From contig JBPBQS010000214.1 in assembly GCA_050920955.1 (NCBI GenBank), positions 1-12,611 of the forward strand: a stretch of 12,611 nucleotides of DNA, read 5' to 3'. Positions 6,222 through 12,121 of the stretch are shown piece after piece (the stretch's first letter is position 1; each line of letters begins with the position of its first letter). The notes below the pieces were generated by a model. The model was not told where the DNA came from, did no database searches, and worked only from the letters and a program-made list of their open reading frames with translations. Both the position numbers and the translations under genes were made by a program. This DNA is from CAXSEF01 sp050920955 (lineage in GTDB: Bacteria > Pseudomonadota > Alphaproteobacteria > Acetobacterales > Acetobacteraceae).

Positions 6222-8266
6222 GGCCCCACTCCCCACGCCAAAAGGCACAGCATCCCCGCCACCACGGCCAGCAGCCAGGGCAGGGGAGCCGCGCCCATCC
6301 GCGCCTCGCAGCGCCCCGCCGCGCGCAGCAGCGCCAGCCCCGCGTCCCGCAGCGCCGCCCCCCCGCTCGCGCCCGCAACAGGCCGCGCAGGCATCAGCGC
6401 GTCGGCCATCCGCCGCAGCGGCGCGTCGATCGCGTGCGGCCCGAGCTGGGTCTCCGGGTCGCCGAACGGCAGCCAGGGCGGGGGCGCCGCGAACCCGCCC
6501 TCCCAGCCCGGACGCTCCACCGCCCCGCGCGCCATCCGGCCGCGCATCGCCCAGGCCAGCGCCCCGGCCGCCAACGCCACCAGCCCCGCCAGCGGCAGCG
6601 CCGCGTAGCCCGAGCCGTCGCGCAGCGGCGACACCGTCCACGCCGCGTTCGCCGCACCTTCGGGCACCGCGAGGCTGAGCTGCGTCACCGCCGGCCCCGC
6701 CAGCGCCAGCGCGAGCGGCGGCATGACCCCGATCAGGCCCAGCACCGCCGCAAGCGCCACCAGCACCTGCCGCGCCGGCGCCGTGGCGTCGTCGGCCGCC
6801 GCACCCCGCGGGCTGCGCGGCCGCCCCAGCAGCGCCGTGCCCACCAGACGCAGCGCCGCCGCCGCGAATAGCGCCGTGCCGCACGCCCCCGCCGCGAGCG
6901 CGAGCGCCAGCGCCACGCCCAGCCACGGCCCGCCCAACCGCGGCGCCTGCAGCAGCGACTCCGCGACCATCCAGCCGCCGGGGAACCCCGCCGACACCGG
7001 CAGACGCGCCACCGTCGCCGCCGCCAGCATCAGGCACGCGCCGGCCACCGGCATCCGCCCGAGCAGCCCGCCGAGCCGCGCCAGCACCGTGGTGCCCGCC
7101 GCCCGCCCCCCGCCCGCCGCCGCGAGCCCGAGCAGCGCCACCAGAGGCCCCTGCGCCAGCACCACCAGCCCGGTGCCGCCCAGCGCCAGCGCCGCCAGCA
7201 GCGGCAGGTCCGCCGCCCGCCCCAGCAGCGCCACCCCGAGCCCGGCCACCGCGACCCCGGCCGACCCCGCGACCACGCCGGCCGTGATCCCTTCCATCCG
7301 CGCCGCGGTCGCCGCGTGCAGCCCGCCCGCCGCCACCGCGGCCCCCCCCGCGAGCAGCATCGGCACGCCCCACCACAGCGGCGTCGCCGGCCCGCACAGG
7401 TCCGGCACCAGCCGCGCCAGCACGTACACCCCCGCGAGCGGCACCGCCGCCAGCAGCGCCGCCGCCCGCTCCGCCTCGCCCGGCGCCCCCGTCGCCGGGA
7501 CGCTCCCGCCGGGAAACAGCCCGCACGTCCGCGCCGTGCCGAGCAGCGACAGCGCGAGCACCGCCGCAGCCCGCCAGCCCTCCGGCGGGTGGGCCCGGAT
7601 CGCCGCGAACACCGGTCCCGCCAGCAGCCCCGACACCGGCACCAGCAGCGCCACCGCCGCCGCCAGGCACAGCCCCGCCAGCACCGTCCCGGACACCGGG
7701 TCCAGCACGGCCCCGAGCACGGCCGCCGCCACGCCGCGCCCGCCCGCCGCAGCCTCGCCCGGAGTCGCCGTGACCGTCCCGTCAGGACCGGGCGTCGTGG
7801 CCAGCAGCCCGAACTGGCGCGTGGCGCCCGGAGCCGCAGGCCTCGGCGCCGCATCGCCACGCCCGCACAGCGTCGCCAGCCCGGGCACCGCAGCCGCCGC
7901 CAGCACCAGCGTGAACCCGTCGCCCGCCAGCAGGGTCAGCACCAGCGCCGCCAGGCAGCACGCCAGCGCAGGCGTCGCCGGCGCCCCGCCCGGCCCGCGC
8001 CGTCCCGCCGGCTCGACGCCGCCCAGGCAGCACGCCCCCGCGCCCGCCAGCATCGGCAGGAGGAAAAGCCCGGACAGCGGGTCGAGCGACAGCGTGGCGC
8101 CGAACCCCGGCAGCCCCGCCGGCAGCTTCAGCGACGCCGGCTCCGCCCCGGCCGCCAGGAACACAAGGTCGAGCACGGCGCCCGCGAGGCAGATCCCCGC
8201 CACCGCCAGCGTCCGCACGCGCGGCGTCATCCGCGACACGCACGCGACCACGGGCAGCGCCACCAT
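6218..8266 (-). CDS. hyfB: HyfB-like membrane subunit (antiporter/NuoL family), degenerate
   Basis: A 682-residue, ~14-helix protein, matching HyfB length (~672). Family signs: an N-terminal LDPLSGLFLL segment (61-70); TARTCGLFP (244-252) in place of the TM7 G-T-K-A-G-L-F-P; GRMPVAGACLML...LPVSAGFPGGWMVAESLL (403-439), equivalent to MPxTxxxFLxGxLAxSGLPPxNGFxSEW; and a C-terminal GWEGG...PWLPFGDPET region (587-606) equivalent to the WDCGY...RMQYT tail. Residues that build the proton path are gone: the TM5 W-E is neutral (~122-128), the TM7 Lys is Thr247, PLHxWLPxAHP is PGGSVPATGAP, the TM8 Lys is Leu, the YSSIEN segment is unrecognisable, and the TM12 H-A-x-x-K helix has no lysine (~355-380). 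The ATG at 8266 cuts into a hydrophobic run: 21 sense codons are open upstream to a TGA at 8330-8332 with no ATG, GTG or TTG, so the true start is unclear. First gene of the operon. Confidence 0.75.
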   Translation of the reverse strand: MVALPVVACVSRMTPRVRTLAVAGICLAGAVLDLVFLAAGAEPASLKLPAGLPGFGATLSLDPLSGLFLLPMLAGAGACCLGGVEPAGRRGPGGAPATPALACCLAALVLTLLAGDGFTLVLAAAAVPGLATLCGRGDAAPRPAAPGATRQFGLLATTPGPDGTVTATPGEAAAGGRGVAAAVLGAVLDPVSGTVLAGLCLAAAVALLVPVSGLLAGPVFAAIRAHPPEGWRAAAVLALSLLGTARTCGLFPGGSVPATGAPGEAERAAALLAAVPLAGVYVLARLVPDLCGPATPLWWGVPMLLAGGAAVAAGGLHAATAARMEGITAGVVAGSAGVAVAGLGVALLGRAADLPLLAALALGGTGLVVLAQGPLVALLGLAAAGGGRAAGTTVLARLGGLLGRMPVAGACLMLAAATVARLPVSAGFPGGWMVAESLLQAPRLGGPWLGVALALALAAGACGTALFAAAALRLVGTALLGRPRSPRGAAADDATAPARQVLVALAAVLGLIGVMPPLALALAGPAVTQLSLAVPEGAANAAWTVSPLRDGSGYAALPLAGLVALAAGALAWAMRGRMARGAVERPGWEGGFAAPPPWLPFGDPETQLGPHAIDAPLRRMADALMPARPVAGASGGAALRDAGLALLRAAGRCEARMGAAPLPWLLAVVAGMLCLLAWGVGP

Positions 8267-8387
8267 CAGCCCGGCCAGGGCGAGGAGGATCAGGAGACTC
8301 AGGACAGGGCCGGGTTTGCGCTCACCTTCTCAGGCTAGCAGCGCCGCACCCCGCTCGGAAAGCCGCCCCGGCGCCGGCTCGTTGCGG

Positions 8388-9203
8388 CTACAGCATCTCC
8401 AGCCGCTGCTTGCGGTCCGGCGGCGCGAAGGCGCGGTCGATCGCGGCCAGGTCCTCGGCCGTCAGCACGAGCCGCGCCGCCGCGGCGTTCTCGGCCACGT
8501 GCGCCAGCCCCGTCGCCTTGGGGATCGACACCACGCCGCCGCCGCGCAGCGACCACGCGATCGCCACCTGCGCCGTGCTCGCGCCGTGCCGACGCGCCAC
8601 CGCCCCCAGCGCCGCGTCGCGCAGCAGGTCGCCGCCCTGGCCCACCGGCGAGTACGCCATCACCGGCATGTCGTGGGCCCTGCACCACGGCAGCAGGTCG
8701 AACTCGATGCCGCGCGCCTCGGGGTTGTAGAGCACCTGGTTCGTGGCGCACCCCGCCTCCGCCAGCCCCGGCATGTCGCCCGCGTCGAAGTTCGACACCC
8801 CCCAGCGCACGATGTGCCCCGCCTCGCGCAGCGCCTCGAACCCCGCGATCGTCTCGGCCAGCGGCACCCGCCCCGGCCAGTGCAGCAGGTAGAGGTCGAG
8901 CCTGTCCGTCCCCAGCCGCCGCAGGCTGCGCGCGCACGCGTCCCGCACGCCCTGCCGCGAGGCGTTGGACGGCACCACCTTGGACACCAGGAACACCTCG
9001 TCGCGCCGGCCCGCGATCGCCTCGCCCACCACGCGCTCGGCGCCGCCGTCGCCATACATCTCGGCCGTGTCCACCAGCGCCATCCCGGCGTCCAGGCCTG
9101 CGCGCAGCGCCCGGACCTCGGCCGCGCGGTCGCCGCGCTCGCCCATGCGCCAGGTGCCCTGGCCAACCGGGGGGACGGTCGCGCCGTCGGGGAAACGGAT
9201 CAT
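8388..9203 (-). CDS. yeaE: Aldo/keto reductase, YeaE (methylglyoxal reductase) type
   Basis: A 271-residue, full-length single-domain NADPH-dependent aldo/keto reductase, a cytoplasmic TIM-barrel enzyme reducing aldehydes and ketones. The catalytic tetrad is complete: Asp45 and Tyr50 in VDTAEMYGDGG, Lys75 in LVSKV, His108 in LYLLHW. Other family segments are WGVSNFD (134-140), ATNQVLYN (153-160), GIEFDLLPWC (165-174), MAYSP (182-186) and the cofactor-binding SIPKA (226-230). The GQGTW opening and the VDTAEMY and CATNQVLY stretches recall E. coli YeaE, which reduces methylglyoxal; the in vivo substrate remains inferred. ATG at 9203 is supported by GAAGGA about nine bases upstream. The gene lies 121 bases before the hyfB-like gene on the same strand, and hairpin repeat copy 2 begins 22 bases upstream of its start, so its transcript must start in or read through that repeat. 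No metabolic link to the hyf-like genes is evident. Confidence 0.92.
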   Translation of the reverse strand: MIRFPDGATVPPVGQGTWRMGERGDRAAEVRALRAGLDAGMALVDTAEMYGDGGAERVVGEAIAGRRDEVFLVSKVVPSNASRQGVRDACARSLRRLGTDRLDLYLLHWPGRVPLAETIAGFEALREAGHIVRWGVSNFDAGDMPGLAEAGCATNQVLYNPEARGIEFDLLPWCRAHDMPVMAYSPVGQGGDLLRDAALGAVARRHGASTAQVAIAWSLRGGGVVSIPKATGLAHVAENAAAARLVLTAEDLAAIDRAFAPPDRKQRLEML

Positions 9204-9225
9204 GGCGGGGGTCCTTCGGGTCTGG

Positions 9226-9350
9226 GGAAAGCAAGGCCAGAGGCTCTGCCTCTGGACTCCGCCAAGGGAAGCCCCTTGGATGGCTTCACTTAAGGAGAGG
9301 GATCAAAGGGCCTCGGGCCCTTTGCGGGTTCGGGCAGAGCCCGACCTTGC
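9226..9350 (-). repeat. Four-hairpin intergenic repeat, copy 2 (inverted relative to copy 1)
   Basis: About 125 bases, the reverse complement of copy 1 at 3172-3293 with about 85% identity by eye; 9256-9287 is identical. Read on the minus strand the four stems are TCGGGC/GCCCGA, AAAGGGCC/GGCCCTTT, CCAAGGG/CCCTTGG and CCAGAGGC/GCCTCTGG. Compared with copy 1, the T-A pair of stem I became C-G, and the T-T/A-A outer pairs of stem IV became C-C/G-G with one extra A-T pair inserted, so pairing is preserved while sequence changes. It begins directly at the TAG stop of the dipeptidase gene and ends 22 bases before the aldo/keto reductase start, so it sits between two same-strand genes and could attenuate read-through or protect transcript ends. 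Confidence 0.85.
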
Positions 9351-10402
9351 TACGCCGCCTCCGCCTGCCGCATCAGCCGCAGGAAGTTGCCCCCCCACAG
9401 CAGGGCGATCTCCTCCGCCCCGAACCCGCGCCGCACCAGCTCCGCGGTGAGCCCGCCGCTCTGGGCCGCGTCGCCGTAGCCCGGCACGCCGCCGCCGCCA
9501 TCGAAGTCCGAGCCGATGCCGACGTGCGCCACGCCCATGCGCCGCACCGCGTACTCGATGTGCTCGCCGAGGTCGGCGACGCCGGACTGGTCGTAGCGCG
9601 CCTTCCAGCGCAGGAACGACGGCACCGCGGTGATCTGCACCAGGCCGCCGGAGTCGCGCAGTAGGTCGAGCTGGCTGTCGTCGAGATTGCGCGGCACGTC
9701 GCACAGGGCGCGCACGCACGAGTGCGTGGCCACCACCGGCACCCGCGACGCCGCGACCGCCTGGCGCATGGAGTCGCGCGAGACGTGCGACACGTCCACC
9801 AGCAGGCCGAGGCGGTTCATCTCGGCGATCGCGTCCCGCCCGAAGCCGGACAGGCCACCGTGCAGGGTCTCGCCGTCGCCGAGGTCGAGGCGCGGGTTGG
9901 AGCTGTCGCACAGCGCGTTGTGGCCGTTGTGGGTGAGCGTCATGTAGACCGCCCCCATCGCCCGGAAGCGCGCGAGCAGCGACAGGTCCTCGCCGATCGC
10001 CGCACCGTTCTCCACCGCCGGCACCACGGCCAGCACGCCCTCGGCCGCCGCCGCCTCGATCTGCGCGGCATTGCCGCAGACGCGCGCGGTCACGCCGCCG
10101 GCGGTGCCGTGCATCGCGGTGATCGTGTCGAGCATTGCCAGGGCGCGCGCGGTGGCGGCGGCGTTGCCCTCCGCGGTTCTCGGGCCCTGCGGCACGTAGG
10201 CGGCGAAGCAGGCCGCGCGCAGCCCGCCGCGGCGCATCTTCGGCAGGTCGGCGCGCCGCGCGCCGTCGCTGAACGGGTCGGGCCCGGTCGGCCAGGGGAT
10301 GTCGATGTGGCTGTCCAGCGTGAGCGTGGCGGCGTGGATCGCGGCGGCCGCGGTCCCGCTGGGGGCTGCGTCGAGGGAGGGCATGGCGGGGAGATCGGTC
10401 AT
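9350..10402 (-). CDS. Membrane (renal-type) dipeptidase, peptidase family M19
   Basis: A 350-residue amidohydrolase-fold enzyme of normal family length. M19 enzymes hydrolyse dipeptides, including ones with a C-terminal D-residue, with a binuclear zinc centre. The ligands are visible: His32 and Asp34 (DSHIDIPW), bridging Glu131 (VPAVENG), His206 (VDVSHVS) and His227 (VATHSCVRALCDVPRN). The GSDFDG motif (297-302) carries the active-site Asp299, and LTHNGHNALCDSSN (156-169) is the usual substrate-side segment. There is no signal peptide, so it is probably cytoplasmic despite the family name. ATG at 10402 is chosen; ATG at 10384 is also in frame, and neither has a strong ribosome site. The gene is divergent from the tRNA gene and followed immediately by hairpin repeat copy 2. 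Some relatives act on D-amino-acid peptides or other amides, so the substrate is open. Confidence 0.93.
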   Translation of the reverse strand: MTDLPAMPSLDAAPSGTAAAAIHAATLTLDSHIDIPWPTGPDPFSDGARRADLPKMRRGGLRAACFAAYVPQGPRTAEGNAAATARALAMLDTITAMHGTAGGVTARVCGNAAQIEAAAAEGVLAVVPAVENGAAIGEDLSLLARFRAMGAVYMTLTHNGHNALCDSSNPRLDLGDGETLHGGLSGFGRDAIAEMNRLGLLVDVSHVSRDSMRQAVAASRVPVVATHSCVRALCDVPRNLDDSQLDLLRDSGGLVQITAVPSFLRWKARYDQSGVADLGEHIEYAVRRMGVAHVGIGSDFDGGGGVPGYGDAAQSGGLTAELVRRGFGAEEIALLWGGNFLRLMRQAEAA

Positions 10403-10441
10403 CCCCGGTGAATCGGGCCTGCGCGTCGTTGTTGCAAGGTG

Positions 10442-10470
10442 CTGACGCCGGCGCACGGGTTTGGTATGGA
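10442..10470 (+). promoter_or_regulatory. Sigma-70-type promoter of the tRNA-Arg gene
   Basis: CTGACG (10442-10447, 5 of 6 bases of TTGACN and close to consensus) and TATGGA (10465-10470, 4 of 6 of TATAAT) are separated by exactly 17 bases. The tRNA begins 11 bases after the -10 hexamer, giving a very short leader if transcription starts around 10477. Called by eye only. Confidence 0.55.
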
Positions 10471-10480
10471 GACCACGGTC

Positions 10481-10557
10481 GTCTCCGTAGCTCAGCCGGA
10501 TAGAGCGCAGGATTCCTAATCCTGAGGCCATGGGTTCGAATCCCGTCGGGGACACCA
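10481..10557 (+). tRNA. tRNA-Arg, anticodon CCT (reads AGG)
   Basis: A full cloverleaf can be folded. Acceptor GTCTCCG pairs with CGGGGAC (one T-G wobble); D stem GCTC/GAGC; anticodon stem CAGGA/TCCTG around loop TTCCTAA, with anticodon CCT at 10515-10517; five-base variable loop; T stem ATGGG/CCCGT around TTCGAAT; discriminator A followed by an encoded CCA. Total 77 bases. It decodes the rare codon AGG. It is divergent from the dipeptidase gene. Confidence 0.97.
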
Positions 10558-10752
10558 GCTTTCCGCAGCCCGGGCATCCGGTTGCGAACCCGTCCCGGGA
10601 ATCGAGGCTGCAGTCCACAAGACGTGGGACCGCCTCTGTACTGACTTGCGGAGGCAAAAGCGGCCTTCCTGTCCCGGCACACCCCTGCCGCGATCCCGGT
10701 GCGCGCACCCCATGCCCGTGCCTCCGGCCAGCCTTCGCACCCCGCCCGTTGC

Positions 10753-10775
10753 GCCGGCGCGGCCTCCGCGCCGGC
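10753..10775. terminator. Strong GC hairpin between convergent tRNA and small membrane-protein gene
   Basis: A perfect 10-bp inverted repeat, GCCGGCGCGG / CCGCGCCGGC, with a CCT loop. It lies 53 bases beyond the stop of the 89-residue gene (minus) and about 195 bases beyond the tRNA (plus), where transcripts from both would meet. On the plus strand AAAAT follows the stem, and on the minus strand there is no T-tract, so it is not a canonical intrinsic terminator. A transcript-end barrier role is inferred from position and stem strength. Confidence 0.45.
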
Positions 10776-10828
10776 AAAATCCATGGTTCGCCGGATCGGG
10801 CCTCCGCGACGCGGCGATGCCGATCGCG

Positions 10829-11098
10829 CTACGGCGCGTTCTCCGCGATCTCGATCCAGCCGACCCGCACCATCGAGGCACGGGGAGTGTACTGGCCGTA
10901 GACTGCCATGCGCCCGTGCATGCTCTCCCGCGCCGCGGCAACCGCCCAGTCGGCGGCCCCTGTCGCCGCCAGACCGGTCGCCAGCACGGCGATCCCGGCC
11001 AGGACCCGAAGGACCCTTGCCCACAACAGGTCGGCCTGTGCCAAACGCGACCCGCTGCTCCGGATCAGCGCATTCTCGTATCGGTCGTTTTTCGCCAT
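10829..11098 (-). CDS. Small single-span membrane protein, unknown function
   Basis: An 89-residue open frame. ATG at 11098 is well supported by AGGGAGG six bases upstream, the strongest ribosome site in the window, although the open frame itself extends further up. The protein has a hydrophilic N-terminus with basic and acidic residues (MAKNDRYENALIRSS), one hydrophobic helix at about residues 28-49, and a C-terminal tail of ~38 residues. More arginines precede the helix, so the N-terminus is probably cytoplasmic and the tail periplasmic. The tail contains RESMHGRMAVYGQY (57-70) and ends WIEIAENAP. No family is recognised. It is transcribed away from the non-coding stretch next to the photosensor genes and towards the tRNA. 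The hydrophobic helix and ribosome site favour a real gene; homologues are needed to be certain. Confidence 0.6.
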   Translation of the reverse strand: MAKNDRYENALIRSSGSRLAQADLLWARVLRVLAGIAVLATGLAATGAADWAVAAARESMHGRMAVYGQYTPRASMVRVGWIEIAENAP

Positions 11099-11689
11099 CC
11101 GAGCCTCCCTGACGACGGTTGGCTGGTCGCCCCGCCTTGACTTGATGCTGCCACCAGATGGCGTCGCGCTTCCACTAGATAATGGGTCTGCACAACTGAC
11201 CGATCGGCGCAGTTCTACAGAGCAGGCCTCTTCGGGTATTGGAGCTGACCCGCAGGGCACTCCTGGACGGCAACGGCATCCGCGCCCACCCGTCACGAGG
11301 CAGACCATCGGCCCGCGGAAATCGATGAGCCGACCCGCCTCGCCATCGACGCCACGGCGGCGCCGTATACGCTCGAGGCTTGCGAACGGGACCCGGAACG
11401 GCCCCGCCATCGTCCAGGGCCGGTGCCGCGCCGGGAACGAGGGGATGCCCGCACACGAAGATCCTGACGGTTCCCGTGCCTGACCTGATCCTCGCCTGCC
11501 ACCGGATGTGGGGCACCTTCCCGATCGACCGCCACCGACCGACATGCCCCGGGAGCCCACGCCTGGGCAGCCGGTCCGGAACGCCGGTGCCGCGGTCCGG
11601 GTCGTCAACCCGACGATACGCCGGGGGACGGGTCACACCTTGTTAAGGCAGGCTATATAGAATTGCGCATAATCTGGCAGGCGCACATC
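11099..11689. other. Non-coding stretch between divergent small membrane-protein and photosensor genes
   Basis: About 590 bases. Open frames on both strands have proline/arginine-rich, low-complexity translations with no recognisable domain or ribosome site, and none is called. A less GC-rich patch at ~11165-11185 (CACTAGATAATGGG) might hold the promoter of the minus-strand 89-residue gene, but no convincing -35 partner is present. A second AT-rich patch at 11640-11675 precedes the photosensor gene. A CGGTCCGG octamer occurs twice near 11573 and 11594. No tRNA, IS end or long inverted repeat is seen. It could hold regulatory sites, a small RNA or the remains of a decayed gene. Confidence 0.5.
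11636..11673 (+). promoter_or_regulatory. Possible promoter of the photosensor genes
   Basis: An AT-rich island in GC-rich surroundings contains two -10-like hexamers, TAGAAT (11658-11663) and CATAAT (11668-11673), each 5 of 6 to TATAAT. No good -35 hexamer lies 16-18 bases upstream of either, so if active it may depend on an activator or an alternative sigma factor. Placement 17-54 bases before the ATG at 11690 fits. Confidence 0.3.
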
Positions 11690-12112
11690 ATGTCCTCGCT
11701 GAATCTTGCCCAAGACTTCGTCGCCGATGCGGTCCCGTCGCTTCCCGCCGCCGATTGTTTCAGCTTTCTCGACATCTCGATCCGCGAGCTGGACGGCATG
11801 GACGATGCCAGGCTCGACGCGCTGCCGTTTGGCGTGATCGGACTGGACGCCGAAGGCGAGACGGTCATCTACAACGCCACGGAGTCGTCCTACGCCGGCC
11901 TCGCGCGTGCATCGGTGATCGGACGTCCGTTCTTCCTGGCGACGGGCGTCTGCATGAACAACTTCCTTGTCGCGCAGCGGCTCGAGGACGAACCCGAGCT
12001 CGACGCTACCATCGACTACGTTCTGACGTTCCGCATGCGCCCGACGCCGGTGAAGCTGCGCATGCTGAAGAGCGCCGCGGCACGCCACCGCTTCATCCTG
12101 CTGCGCCGCTGA
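11690..12112 (+). CDS. pyp: Photoactive yellow protein-like PAS photosensor
   Basis: A 140-residue soluble single PAS domain that aligns nearly without gaps to photoactive yellow protein (PYP, 125 residues) from the N-terminal cap to the last strand. Residues defining the p-coumaric acid pocket of PYP are kept: Tyr61 (PYP Tyr42) and Glu65 (Glu46) in VIYNATESS; Cys88 (the chromophore-attaching Cys69) in ATGVCMNN; Met116 (Met100) in FRMRPTPVKLRM. The Thr50 and Arg52 equivalents are Ala69 and Leu71, which would alter absorption and recovery kinetics. Other matches are MDDARLDALPFGVIGLD (37-53) and VIGRPFF (76-82). ATG at 11690 with GGCAGG upstream is preferred over an in-frame TTG at 11663. PYP absorbs blue light and signals through conformational change. 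The chromophore-making genes (tyrosine ammonia lyase, coumaroyl-CoA ligase) are not in this window. Nine bases after its stop a PAS signalling protein begins, a likely partner. Confidence 0.85.
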   Translation: MSSLNLAQDFVADAVPSLPAADCFSFLDISIRELDGMDDARLDALPFGVIGLDAEGETVIYNATESSYAGLARASVIGRPFFLATGVCMNNFLVAQRLEDEPELDATIDYVLTFRMRPTPVKLRMLKSAAARHRFILLRR

Positions 12113-12121
12113 GGCAAGGCG

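Noticed and set aside
3293..8266. A standard NADH dehydrogenase (nuo) operon or an Mrp antiporter
   Set aside because: Gene order B-C-E-F, the NuoH-family gene directly after a ~680-residue NuoL-type gene, and the HyfE-sized third gene fit the hydrogenase-4 type. Mrp lacks a NuoH-family subunit, and nuo would have J, L, M and N in another order.
10537..10557. The tRNA-Arg 3' end as an integration (att) site for a mobile island
   Set aside because: Arg(CCT) tRNAs are common integration targets, but no integrase gene and no second copy of the tRNA 3' end is visible in the window.
10753..10775. The 10-bp hairpin as a textbook intrinsic terminator
   Set aside because: No T-tract follows the stem on either strand, so it is only reported as a possible transcript-end structure.
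10530..10901. Open frames overlapping the tRNA on both strands (peptides such as SPTGFEPMASG and CPRRDSNPWPQD on the minus strand)
   Set aside because: These peptides are the well-known false translation of tRNA T-arm and anticodon-arm sequence; the cloverleaf explains the bases.
11175..11636. A 153-codon minus-strand open frame in the intergenic stretch
   Set aside because: Proline/arginine-rich low-complexity translation, no recognisable domain, no ribosome site, and frames on the other strand are equally open.
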